From assembly GCA_964509475.1 (NCBI GenBank), contig CAZDXJ010000002.1, forward strand, positions 12,944 to 76,943: a stretch of 64,000 bases of DNA. The letters run 5' to 3'. Below, piece by piece: positions 8,922-17,174 of this stretch. Numbering within the stretch: position 1 is the stretch's first letter; the number at the start of each line of letters is the position of its first letter. A program made the translations under genes and the position numbers. The notes beneath the pieces were generated by a model, which saw only the letters and a program-made list of their open reading frames with translations, had not been told where the DNA came from and did no database searches. Source of the stretch: CAZDXJ01 sp964509475 (GTDB lineage Bacteria; Pseudomonadota; Gammaproteobacteria; Methylococcales; Methylomonadaceae).

Positions 8922-10784
8922 ATGAATCGACCCATACGGCCCCGTTTGATCATTTTTCTGCACGATCTGGCCATGATTCCATTAGCCTGGTTCGGTGCCT
9001 ATTGGCTGCGTTTTAATCTGGATGTCATTCCGGATTATTATTTTTATTCCGCTTTGGCTTTGTTGCCATTGGTTATATTGATTCAAGCGAACATATTCCT
9101 TTTCTTTGCCTTGTACCGGGGACTTTGGCGTTTTTCTTCGCTACCGGATTTTGTCCGTATCGGTAAAGCGGTTCTGGGCGGTGTATTTATGCTGGCCATT
9201 TCGCTGTTTTTGTTCAATCGCTTGCAAGGCGTACCCCGCGCCGTTTTACCCTTATATGTTTTTTTACTGCTCGCCTTGCTCTGTATCCCGCGTTTTCTAT
9301 ACCGGCTTTGGAAGGAACGCCGGCAGTATGAACGCGCTGGCAAACGGGTTTTGATCGTTGGCGCCGGTCGCGCCGGAGAAATGCTTGCCCGTGATCTGCT
9401 GAACGAAAACAATACCGGTTATGTTCCCTATGCTTTTGTCGATGACGATATCAACAAGCGCAAACGGGAAGTACGCGGGGTACCGGTCGTCGGTGACATT
9501 GACCAGATTCCGGAACTGATTGAAGCCTTGCAAATCGAAGCGATATTTATCGCCATTCCTTCCGCGACCGAAACCCAAATGCGCCGCATTGTCGAAATTT
9601 GTGAACAATGCGCGATCCATTTTCAAACCCTTCCATCCGTACAGGAACTACTGGCCGGTACGGTATCGAGAACCTGGCTGCGTGATGTTTCCATCGAGGA
9701 TATTTTAGGCCGGGAACCCGTACACCTGGATTGGCAGGCGATCCGCGACAGTCTGCGCGATCAATGCGTTTTGGTTACCGGAGGCGGCGGCTCCATCGGC
9801 TCGGAACTGTGCAAACAGATCGCCTCTCTGCAGCCTGAAAAACTGCTGGTTTTCGACCAGTGCGAATTTAATTTATACCAAATCAATAAGCAATTATTGA
9901 ACTGGTTCCCCGACCTTGATTTCCAGATTATCCTCGGCGATGTCACGGATCTGCTATCGGTACGCTGGACGATTGAACGGTATCGGCCAAAGGTTATTTT
10001 TCATGCCGCCGCTTATAAACATGTACCCTTGCTGGAAAACCAGATCCGGGAATCCATATACAACAACGTTATCGGTACCAAAATTGTGGCGGAAGCCGCA
10101 CGCGCCCTGCAAGTCAGGCGCTTTGTCCTGATTTCCACAGACAAGGCCGTCAATCCGACCAATATCATGGGTGCCAGCAAACGCGCAGCGGAAATTCTGT
10201 GCCAAAACCTTGATGACCCTCGGGGAACCCGGTTTATCACCGTGCGTTTTGGCAATGTCCTCGATTCAGCAGGCAGTGTAGTACCCTTGTTTCGGGAACA
10301 AATCAAGAACGGCGGCCCGGTTACCGTGACCCATCCTGATATTACCCGTTATTTTATGACCATCCCCGAAGCCTGCCTGTTGATCATGCAGGCCGAAACG
10401 GTGGGCCAGGGCGGTGAGATTTTTGTATTGGACATGGGCGAGCCGATAAAAATTGCTTATCTGGCCGAACAAATGATAAAACTGAGCGGCAAACAGCCCG
10501 GAAAGGATATCGCTATCGAATATATTGGTCTGCGTCCGGGTGAAAAACTGTATGAAGAATTGTTTTACAAACAAGAACCTCTGCTTGAAACAGCGCACGA
10601 TAAACTGTTCCTGGCCAAGGCACGAATTTATAATATGCCGGCCTGGACAAAACATCTTGCCGATCTGGAACAAGCCTGCCAGCAAAATAATCCGGAACAA
10701 CAACGGGCTATTTTAAAAAAACTGGTTCCTGAATATCAGGAAAAAGAAACGGCAAAAAAAAACCCTGCACATCTTCCGATGTGA
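8922..10784 (+). CDS. membrane UDP-N-acetylhexosamine 4,6-dehydratase (WbpM/CapD family)
   Basis: A 620-residue protein. It has four N-terminal membrane segments (residues about 10-135), a first Rossmann domain (VGAGRAGE near 146), and a second, catalytic SDR domain (TGGGGSIGSE near 286). STDKAVNPT lies near 404, followed by the catalytic pair M416/K420 in place of the usual Tyr-xxx-Lys; WbpM-type enzymes characteristically use this Ser-Met-Lys triad. It converts UDP-GlcNAc to the 4-keto-6-deoxy sugar, the first step towards QuiNAc, FucNAc or bacillosamine-type sugars. It closes the operon, 35 nt after the WbpL-like gene. Its stop codon lies inside a hairpin that, read on the other strand, is an intrinsic terminator. 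Confidence 0.92.
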   Translation: MNRPIRPRLIIFLHDLAMIPLAWFGAYWLRFNLDVIPDYYFYSALALLPLVILIQANIFLFFALYRGLWRFSSLPDFVRIGKAVLGGVFMLAISLFLFNRLQGVPRAVLPLYVFLLLALLCIPRFLYRLWKERRQYERAGKRVLIVGAGRAGEMLARDLLNENNTGYVPYAFVDDDINKRKREVRGVPVVGDIDQIPELIEALQIEAIFIAIPSATETQMRRIVEICEQCAIHFQTLPSVQELLAGTVSRTWLRDVSIEDILGREPVHLDWQAIRDSLRDQCVLVTGGGGSIGSELCKQIASLQPEKLLVFDQCEFNLYQINKQLLNWFPDLDFQIILGDVTDLLSVRWTIERYRPKVIFHAAAYKHVPLLENQIRESIYNNVIGTKIVAEAARALQVRRFVLISTDKAVNPTNIMGASKRAAEILCQNLDDPRGTRFITVRFGNVLDSAGSVVPLFREQIKNGGPVTVTHPDITRYFMTIPEACLLIMQAETVGQGGEIFVLDMGEPIKIAYLAEQMIKLSGKQPGKDIAIEYIGLRPGEKLYEELFYKQEPLLETAHDKLFLAKARIYNMPAWTKHLADLEQACQQNNPEQQRAILKKLVPEYQEKETAKKNPAHLPM

Positions 10785-10850
10785 AGGGTTCAGGAGTCAA
10801 GCAGCATGATGAGGAGAAGTCTGCTTGTTCGTTACACTCAGGAGGTATAA
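10754..10850 (-). ncRNA. possible small RNA with Rho-independent terminator (right flank of polysaccharide operon)
   Basis: Read leftward, ACCTCCTGAG (about 10838-10847) is followed by a hairpin with stem CAAGCAG/CTGCTTG (10798-10827) and the pyrimidine-rich loop ACTTCTCCTCATCATG. A GACTCCTGA linker follows, then a strong hairpin (10761-10790, CACATC/GATGTG plus AACCCT/AGGGTT) runs into nine T residues (10754-10762). This is a textbook intrinsic terminator, but no coding gene points into it. Promoter-like TATAAT on the minus strand sits at 10948-10953. The architecture (stem with C/U-rich loop, TCCT linker, terminator starting ACCC) matches the unit at 980-1110, while the stem sequences differ. 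The call as an RNA gene is inference. Confidence 0.4.
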
Positions 10851-11114
10851 ATGATCAATGATTACCTGTAAAAAACAATCCGGCATTGCCGATGCAATGA
10901 ATAGGCTGCATAGGATACAATGTTTACAGACATAAACAATATGCTATATTATAAACAAATTGTTTTTTATTAAGAAACAATGCAAAAGTCAATGCTTTTT
11001 TATCCGTACTCAGGTTCAATCCAGTGCGCTCCTGTCTACCGTCAGGCAAGCGTTTCGTCCCGATGGCCTGTGCATTTTCCGCAATCGTGACCGCGTGAGG
11101 TATAACAACAACCC
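10785..11114. other. 330-bp spacer between the polysaccharide operon and the LysR gene
   Basis: The left part holds the minus-strand hairpin unit described separately. A perfect ribosome site, AGGAGG at 10840-10845, precedes ATG at 10851, but that frame encodes only six residues (MINDYL) before a stop. The stretch 10915-10995 is AT-rich with short inverted AACAA/TTGTT arms. The right part (11041-11106) is a dispersed repeat shared with two other places. No gene was recognised. Confidence 0.5.
11041..11106 (+). repeat. dispersed 60-bp repeat, copy 1
   Basis: This stretch contains AGGCAAGCGTTTCGTCCCGA, then CATTTTCCGCAATCGTGACC, ending GCGTGAGGTATAA. It is clearly the same sequence as 36676-36741 and a more diverged one at 25971-26015. 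The copy ends 9 bp before the LysR start codon, so it forms most of that gene's leader. Confidence 0.75.
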
Positions 11115-12023
11115 ATGGATAAGTTAACCAGCATGAACGTCTTTGTACGCGTCGCCAAAGCCGGCAGTTTCGCGGGTGGCGCCCGGGATTTGGCCATTTC
11201 CAGAGCCATGGCAACCAAACACATCATGCATCTGGAAAACGCGCTGGGGACGCGCTTGTTCAACCGCACCACCCGCAGCCTGAGTTTAACCGAGGTCGGC
11301 GCTTCTTATTTGCTCCGTTGCCAGCAAATACTCAACGAAATTAATGAAATCGAAGCCGAAGTCACCCAGATGCAGACCGAACCGCGGGGCACGTTGAAAA
11401 TCACTGCCCCCCCTTTTATTGGCGGCGCTCATATCGCCCACGCCATTGCTGAGTTTCTGGGTCTGCATCCGGATTTGCGGGTAGAAATGTTGCTCCAGAG
11501 CAGTCCAGGCGATCTGGTCGATGAAGCCATCGACATGGCCATTTTTCTCGGGCAACTGGACGATACCAGCCTGATCGCACGCAAACTGGCCAGCTCACCG
11601 CTGATCGTATGCGGCTCCCCCGATTATTTTTCCCGCCACGGCACCCCCCAAACCCCCGAGGCGCTGAGCCAACACAGTTGTCTGGTCAACTGGGCGATTC
11701 CGCCCCGCGATCAATGGAGTTTTCAAAAAAATAACACGGAACTCATCATCAAGGTCTCCGGCCGTATGCAGGCCAATGTCGCAGGCCCGTTACGGGTTGC
11801 AGCCGTCAAGGGACAAGGGCTGGTCATGCTGCCCTCTTATATTGTTGGCCGGGATATTGAAAAAGGGAAACTGCAAATCGTTCTCAATGAATACACCCAT
11901 CTGCCTTTGGACATTCATGCCGTTTATCCACATCGTAAATACCTGTCGGCAAAGGTGCGGACGTTCCTCGATTTTCTGCAACCCTGGTTACAAAAGCGGT
12001 TGGCTCTGGAAGGCTTTTCATGA
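11115..12023 (+). CDS. LysR-family transcriptional regulator
   Basis: A 302-residue LysR-type regulator. The N-terminal winged helix-turn-helix spans about residues 1-60 (SMNVFVRVAKAGSFAGGA, then LFNRTTRSLSLTEVG). A linker helix and a periplasmic-binding-like effector domain follow from about residue 90 (PRGTLKITAPPFIGG). The family binds DNA as a tetramer and responds to small ligands; the ligand here is unknown. Unusually for a LysR, no divergent target gene is present. The gene overlaps the downstream methyltransferase by 4 nt, and that gene in turn overlaps typA, so this regulator heads an operon with them. A dispersed repeat ends 9 bp before its start. Confidence 0.93.
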   Translation: MDKLTSMNVFVRVAKAGSFAGGARDLAISRAMATKHIMHLENALGTRLFNRTTRSLSLTEVGASYLLRCQQILNEINEIEAEVTQMQTEPRGTLKITAPPFIGGAHIAHAIAEFLGLHPDLRVEMLLQSSPGDLVDEAIDMAIFLGQLDDTSLIARKLASSPLIVCGSPDYFSRHGTPQTPEALSQHSCLVNWAIPPRDQWSFQKNNTELIIKVSGRMQANVAGPLRVAAVKGQGLVMLPSYIVGRDIEKGKLQIVLNEYTHLPLDIHAVYPHRKYLSAKVRTFLDFLQPWLQKRLALEGFS

Positions 12024-12595
12024 ACCAAACAACACAAAACAAATGGGATGCCTGTTACAGCCAGAATAAAACCCCACCCGAAGTCGCGGGCATATTACGG
12101 GAAAATGATTTCTTGTTGCCGGAAACCGGCACGGCCCTGGATTTAGCCTGCGGTCTCGGTGCAAACGCCTTGTTTCTGGCAAAACGAGGTCTGACCGTAA
12201 CGGCTTTGGATATTTCAGAGGTGGCACTGCAATCTGTATCTGCGCAGGCGGCGTTAGAACAACTGATCATCGATACCCGGGTCTGCGATATTCAGGCCGA
12301 TACACTGCCAAAACAGGCTTATGATGTCATTATTATAAGCCGTTTTCTTGACCGTTCGCTCAACAATGCGATAATAGAAGGTTTGAAACCGGATGGCCTG
12401 CTGTTTTACCAGACCTTTACATGCGAAAAAACCCATGTTTACGGCCCGAAAAACCCGCATTATCGGTTACAACCTAACGAATTGCTGAAACTGTTCGCGC
12501 CATTGCGGGCCGTTTTTTATCGGGAATACGGCCTGATTGGCCATTCAGACTACGGCTTGAGAAACGAAGCCCAATTTATAGGACAAAAATCTTAG
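12020..12595 (+). CDS. class I SAM-dependent methyltransferase (TehB-like)
   Basis: A 191-residue small-molecule-type methyltransferase. Motif I, LDLACGLGANALFLAKRG, lies at about residues 40-57, followed by the acidic end of strand 2 in VTALDIS (about 60-66), motif post-II VCDIQAD and a GLKPDGLLFYQTF segment (about 121-133). The compact single-domain layout is like TehB and related thiopurine/tellurite methyltransferases, but the substrate is not evident. Its start overlaps the LysR stop (ATGA), and its TAG stop shares one base with the GTG start of typA, so translation of the three genes is probably coupled. Confidence 0.85.
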   Translation: MNQTTQNKWDACYSQNKTPPEVAGILRENDFLLPETGTALDLACGLGANALFLAKRGLTVTALDISEVALQSVSAQAALEQLIIDTRVCDIQADTLPKQAYDVIIISRFLDRSLNNAIIEGLKPDGLLFYQTFTCEKTHVYGPKNPHYRLQPNELLKLFAPLRAVFYREYGLIGHSDYGLRNEAQFIGQKS

Positions 12596-14412
12596 TGATA
12601 GAACATATTAGAAACATAGCCATCATCGCCCACGTCGATCATGGTAAAACCACATTGGTGGATAAATTACTGCAACAATCCGGAACTTTTGCCGCCCACG
12701 AAAGTGTTTCGGAACGCGTCATGGATTCCAACGATCTGGAAAAGGAACGCGGTATCACCATCCTGGCAAAAAACACTGCAATCGATTGGAACGGCTATCA
12801 TATCAATATCGTGGACACACCGGGACACGCAGACTTTGGTGGTGAGGTGGAACGGGTTTTGTCGATGGTCGATTCGGTATTGTTACTGGTTGACGCCGTT
12901 GATGGCCCCATGCCCCAGACCCGTTTCGTGACCCAAAAAGCGTTTGCACTCGGCCTGAAACCCATTGTCGTCATCAACAAAATTGACCGGCCCGGTGCCC
13001 GGCCCGACTGGGTTCTGGATCAAACCTTCGATCTGTTTGATCGCCTGGGTGCAACCGATGAACAACTGGATTTTCCGGTCATTTATGCATCGGCATTAAA
13101 CGGTTATGCCGGTGAGGATGAACAGATCACATCCGGCGACATGACACCGCTGTTTGAAACGATCATCAATAAAGTCAAGCCGCCAAACGTTGATCTGGAG
13201 GGCCCTTTCCAGATGCAGGTCAGCAGTCTGGATTACAATGCCTACGTTGGCGTCATCGGTATAGGCCGTATCCAGCGCGGCACCCTTAAAGCCAATACGC
13301 CCTTGACGGTTATCAGCCGCGATAGGCAACAACGCAATGCGCGTATATTGCAGATTTTCGGTTTTCATGGTCTGGAACGGGTTGAAGTCCCGGAAGCCAA
13401 AGCCGGTGATATCATCGCCTTTACCGGCATCGACAAACTGGAAATTTCCGATACCCTGTGCCATCCGGACAGCGTGGAGGCGTTACCGCCACTGACCGTT
13501 GACGAACCGACCGTCAGCATGACGTTTCAGGTCAACACTTCACCCTTCGCCGGCCGCGAGGGCAAATACCTCACCTCCCGGCAAATCCGCGACCGCCTGC
13601 ACCGGGAATTGCAACATAATGTCGCGTTACGGGTTGAAGACACCAACGATCCGGACAAATTCAAGGTTTCCGGACGCGGTGAACTGCATTTATCGATTCT
13701 GATTGAGAATATGCGCCGTGAAGGTTATGAGCTTGGCGTTTCCCGCCCGGAAGTCATCATCCGGGAAATCGATGGTGAAAAACAGGAACCTTACGAGAGG
13801 GTAACCATCGAAGTTGAGGAACAACACCAGGGCACGGTCATGGAAAAAATTGGCGAAAGGAAAGGCGAATTATTGAATATGGTTCCGGATGGGAAAGGAC
13901 GCATCCGCCTGGAATACATGATGCCGTCACGTGGCCTTATCGGTTTTCAAACCGAATTCATGACTGCAACCTCCGGTTCCGGCTTGCTTTATCATGTTTT
14001 TGACCACTATGGCCCGATCAAACCCGGCCTGGTTGGAGGCCGCCAGAATGGTGTCTTGATCGCCAATGTACAAGGCAAGGCGCTGGCCTTTGCCCTGTTT
14101 AATTTACAGGAACGGGGTAAATTATTTCTTGTGCATGGCGATGAAGTTTATGAAGGTATGCTGGTGGGCATACACAGCCGCAACAACGATTTGGTCGTCA
14201 ACCCGACAAAAGCCAAGCAATTGACCAATATCCGCGCCGCCGGCAACGATGAGAACCTGATCCTGACACCCATCCAGAAAATGACGCTGGAACAGGCGCT
14301 GGAATTCATCGATGACGATGAACTGGTCGAAGTGACACCAGAGTCCATCCGTCTGCGTAAAAAATTATTGCTGGAACATGAAAGGAAAAGAGCTTCCCGC
14401 AATGCGGCATAA
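12595..14412 (+). CDS. typA: translational GTPase TypA/BipA
   Basis: A 605-residue EF-G-like GTPase that binds the ribosome and helps 50S assembly and stress adaptation. G1 is AHVDHGKT (residues 11-18), G2 lies in the KERGITI region, G3 is DTPGHADFGGEVER and G4 is NKIDRPGA. Domain II, the EF-G domain III and V-like modules and the BipA-specific C-terminal domain follow, at the full family length. The start is GTG, overlapping the preceding TAG by one base; no ATG gives the conserved N-terminus. Direct coupling to a LysR regulator and a methyltransferase is unusual for typA, which is often monocistronic. Confidence 0.96.
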   Translation: MIEHIRNIAIIAHVDHGKTTLVDKLLQQSGTFAAHESVSERVMDSNDLEKERGITILAKNTAIDWNGYHINIVDTPGHADFGGEVERVLSMVDSVLLLVDAVDGPMPQTRFVTQKAFALGLKPIVVINKIDRPGARPDWVLDQTFDLFDRLGATDEQLDFPVIYASALNGYAGEDEQITSGDMTPLFETIINKVKPPNVDLEGPFQMQVSSLDYNAYVGVIGIGRIQRGTLKANTPLTVISRDRQQRNARILQIFGFHGLERVEVPEAKAGDIIAFTGIDKLEISDTLCHPDSVEALPPLTVDEPTVSMTFQVNTSPFAGREGKYLTSRQIRDRLHRELQHNVALRVEDTNDPDKFKVSGRGELHLSILIENMRREGYELGVSRPEVIIREIDGEKQEPYERVTIEVEEQHQGTVMEKIGERKGELLNMVPDGKGRIRLEYMMPSRGLIGFQTEFMTATSGSGLLYHVFDHYGPIKPGLVGGRQNGVLIANVQGKALAFALFNLQERGKLFLVHGDEVYEGMLVGIHSRNNDLVVNPTKAKQLTNIRAAGNDENLILTPIQKMTLEQALEFIDDDELVEVTPESIRLRKKLLLEHERKRASRNAA

Positions 14413-14424
14413 AGTTAAATCACG

Positions 14425-14446
14425 CCCGGCTCAAATAGCGGCCGGG
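14425..14446 (+). terminator. GC-rich hairpin between typA and hisB
   Basis: CCCGGC and GCCGGG form a 6-bp stem around a 10-nt loop 13 nt after the typA stop. Only TTCATT follows, not a real U-tract. It is a weak terminator or attenuator candidate. Confidence 0.3.
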
Positions 14447-14474
14447 TTCATTGATAAACAGAGAGTCAAGGCGG

Positions 14475-15068
14475 ATGCAACAGCGTAGCGCAACTATCGA
14501 ACGTAATACCCTGGAAACCCAAATCCGTATCAAAATCAACCTGGACGGTCAGGGTCAATCGGCGTTTGTCACCGGAGTTCCATTCCTTGACCATATGCTC
14601 GATCAAGTGGCCCGGCATGGTCTAATCGATCTGGATATCCGTGCCAAAGGCGATTTGCACATCGATGCCCATCATACCGTCGAAGACATCGGCATTACCC
14701 TGGGTCAGGCATTCTCAAGCGCATTGGCCGATAAAAAAGGCATCTGCCGTTATGGTCATGCTTATGTACCACTGGATGAAGCCCTGTCCCGGGTGGTCGT
14801 GGATTTTTCCGGACGCCCCGGTTTGTTTTACGAGGTCAGCTATCCCCGGGCAATGATCGGCAGCTTTGATGTCGACTTGTTGCGCGAATTTTTTCAGGGT
14901 TTTGTGAATCACGCAGGCATAACCCTGCATATCGACAATCTGAAAGGCACTAACGCCCATCATATCGCCGAAACCCTTTTCAAGGCATTGGGGCGGGCAT
15001 TACGCATGGCCGTTGCCATTGACCCAGGTATGCAAGGCATCCTGCCTTCCACTAAAGGCCATTTATAA
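14475..15068 (+). CDS. hisB: imidazoleglycerol-phosphate dehydratase
   Basis: A 197-residue monofunctional HisB dehydratase: imidazole glycerol phosphate to imidazole acetol phosphate, the sixth step of histidine synthesis. The family's metal-binding histidine motifs are present: FLDHMLDQVARHG near residue 39, DAHHTVEDIGITLGQA near 64, a second HAGITLHID segment near 142 and NAHHIAETLFKALGRA near 158. The ATG at 14475 gives the family N-terminus (RSATIERNTLETQI); an in-frame TTG at 14451 would add eight unconserved residues. The usual next genes hisH, hisA and hisF are not present. A MITE follows 14 bp after the stop. Confidence 0.94.
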   Translation: MQQRSATIERNTLETQIRIKINLDGQGQSAFVTGVPFLDHMLDQVARHGLIDLDIRAKGDLHIDAHHTVEDIGITLGQAFSSALADKKGICRYGHAYVPLDEALSRVVVDFSGRPGLFYEVSYPRAMIGSFDVDLLREFFQGFVNHAGITLHIDNLKGTNAHHIAETLFKALGRALRMAVAIDPGMQGILPSTKGHL

Positions 15069-15082
15069 ATATCAAAACATTC

Positions 15083-15264
15083 GTACCAACTCCCCCTCTG
15101 AAAAGCAGGTGTAGGTTGTTGATTTATCAGGCTTGCCCAGCCCTTCCACGGAAGAGCTGGGCTTGCATAATTTGGGATGTTATGCAAAACGACAGGGATG
15201 TATTCACGTGTCCTGATAAATCAATAACCTGCGACGGCTACAACACAATCGGGTGAGTAGTTAC
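15083..15264 (-). mobile_element. MITE family 1, copy 1 (182 bp)
   Basis: The element has imperfect inverted ends (GTAACTACTCACCC at the 15264 end, GTACCAACTCCCCC at the 15083 end). Internal arms AGGTTGTTGATTTATCAGG and CCTGATAAATCAATAACCT enclose a further hairpin GCCCAGC/GCTGGGC. It is the same element, in opposite orientation, as 25793-25944, which lacks the internal hairpin. No target duplication is visible around this copy. It fills most of the spacer between hisB and glmS. Confidence 0.75.
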
Positions 15265-15342
15265 GACTATTTTTAAATTATGTGAGAACGCCCCCCTGGT
15301 TAAAAGTTTTATTGTTTTCCAGCACACATTCGCCCAATGCAA

Positions 15343-17172
15343 TCACTCGACTGTTACCGCTTTTGCCAGGTTTCGCGGTTGATCGACATCGGTTCCTTTC
15401 AAGACCGCGACATGGTAAGCGAGTAACTGTAAGGGAATAACATACAGAATTGGTGCGATTTCCTTGGCAACTTTGGGTATGCGGATAATTTCAACCTGGG
15501 CATCGGCTTCCGGCTGCAAGGTTTCGTCCATGAACACAATAAGTTGGCCACCTCTGGCGCGCACTTCCTGTAAGTTGGAACGTAATTTTTCCAGCAAATT
15601 GTTATTGGGCGCAACCGCAATCACCGGCATATCGGCATCAATCAACGCCAACGGCCCATGTTTCAACTCTCCCGCCGGATAAGCCTCGGCATGGATATAC
15701 GATATTTCCTTTAGTTTCAAGGCACCTTCCATCGCAATAGGATAATGCGTTCCCCGACCCAAAAACAGGGCATGATTTTTTTCCGCAAAAGATTCGGACA
15801 AGCACTTGATCGGTTCGTTTAAATTTAAAACTTTTTCGATAATGCCGGGCAAGCTGAATAAATCGGATACAATTTTCCGCTCGATCCGGGCTTCCAGTTT
15901 AAAGCGCCGACCCAACGCAATAACCAGCAACATCAATGCAACCAGTTGAGTCGTAAAGGCTTTGGTGGAGGCAACTCCGATTTCCGGACCGGCGCGGGTC
16001 ATCAAGATTAAATCCGATGCACGGGTCAAAGAACTTTCAGCAACATTGCAGATAGCCAAAGCGTATTTTGCTCCCAACCGCTTCGCTTCTTGCAATGCCG
16101 CCAATGTATCCGCAGTTTCCCCCGATTGCGATAGGGTAACAATGAGCGTGTTTTGCGCCAATACCGGATTTCTATAACGAAATTCGCTGGCGACTTCGAT
16201 CGAGCAGGGCACACCCGCCAGTTTTTCCAGCCAGTACCGTGCTACCATGCCAGCATGGTAACTGGTCCCACAAGCGATAATTTGTACCGATTGAACCTGG
16301 TCAAATACAGCTCCGGCATTATGCCCGAACACATTTTCCTGCAAGCGCCCATCAATAAAACGGCCTTCCAGGGTTTCCGAAACAGCCCAGGGCTGCTCGA
16401 ATATTTCCTTGAGCATGTAATGCCGATACGCGCCTTTGTCTACCGCATCCGCCGTTAACTGACTTTGTTTTATCGGCCTTTCAACAAGCTCACCTTGCTC
16501 ATTGTAAATAACGATCCGGTTGGTTTTGAGCTCGGCGATATCGCCATCTTCAAGAAAAATGAAGCGTTGGGTGACCGGCAACAGGGCGGCAACGTCCGAG
16601 GCTATAAAATATTCGCCCAGCCCCACCCCGATTACAAGCGGGCTGCCTTTGCGGCAAGCAATCAAGGTATCCGGCGAATCACGTTCTATAACACCCAGGG
16701 CATAAGCCCCCTGTAAAGACCTGACCGTGTTGCTCACCGCCATCAGCAAATTATCGGTATTTTGCAATTCGGCATCAATCTGATGCACAATCACTTCGGT
16801 ATCGGTTTCCGAGGTAAACCGGTATCCCTGATTTAACTGATCGCAACGTAGAGCTTCATGGTTTTCAATGATGCCATTATGCACCACCGCCACCCGATTA
16901 CGGCAGACATGAGGATGCGCGTTATGGGTACTGGGTTTGCCGTGCGTTGCCCAGCGGGTATGGGCGATTCCGGTTGTTCCCTGCAGCGGTTGCCGGGCCA
17001 GCAAGGCTTCCAGTTCCGCTACTTTTCCAAGTTGTCTTTTCCGGTGTATCGTTCTCTTGTCCACAACCGCGACGCCTGCCGAATCATAACCCCGGTATTC
17101 CAGCCTTTTCAGACCCTCCAAAAGGATGGGCAAGACATTGCGTTGCGCTACCGCACCCACGATTCCACACAT
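15343..17172 (-). CDS. glmS: glucosamine-fructose-6-phosphate aminotransferase (isomerising)
   Basis: A 609-residue GlmS, making glucosamine-6-phosphate from fructose-6-phosphate and glutamine, the entry to peptidoglycan and LPS amino sugars. The chain starts MCGIVGAV, so the cysteine after the initiator is the Ntn nucleophile. HTRWATHG lies near residue 75, and two SIS sugar-isomerase domains follow (SGETADT near 350; GRGTHYPIAMEGALKLKE near 480). The ATG at 17172 is chosen over a TTG two codons upstream because Cys must follow the initiator. It begins 2 nt after glmU ends, so the two are co-transcribed; glmU and glmS also follow the atp operon in E. coli. Confidence 0.97.
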   Translation of the reverse strand: MCGIVGAVAQRNVLPILLEGLKRLEYRGYDSAGVAVVDKRTIHRKRQLGKVAELEALLARQPLQGTTGIAHTRWATHGKPSTHNAHPHVCRNRVAVVHNGIIENHEALRCDQLNQGYRFTSETDTEVIVHQIDAELQNTDNLLMAVSNTVRSLQGAYALGVIERDSPDTLIACRKGSPLVIGVGLGEYFIASDVAALLPVTQRFIFLEDGDIAELKTNRIVIYNEQGELVERPIKQSQLTADAVDKGAYRHYMLKEIFEQPWAVSETLEGRFIDGRLQENVFGHNAGAVFDQVQSVQIIACGTSYHAGMVARYWLEKLAGVPCSIEVASEFRYRNPVLAQNTLIVTLSQSGETADTLAALQEAKRLGAKYALAICNVAESSLTRASDLILMTRAGPEIGVASTKAFTTQLVALMLLVIALGRRFKLEARIERKIVSDLFSLPGIIEKVLNLNEPIKCLSESFAEKNHALFLGRGTHYPIAMEGALKLKEISYIHAEAYPAGELKHGPLALIDADMPVIAVAPNNNLLEKLRSNLQEVRARGGQLIVFMDETLQPEADAQVEIIRIPKVAKEIAPILYVIPLQLLAYHVAVLKGTDVDQPRNLAKAVTVE

Positions 17173-17174
17173 GC

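Noticed and set aside
10761..10790. Plus-strand terminator for the polysaccharide operon
   Set aside because: The hairpin is strong, but on the plus strand no T-run follows it; the T-run is on the minus strand, so it terminates leftward transcription.
15280..15293. TGTGAGAACGCCC shared with 63637-63650 (inverted) as a possible insertion-element end
   Set aside because: A 13-bp match is expected many times by chance among 64 kb on both strands, and the flanking bases do not agree.
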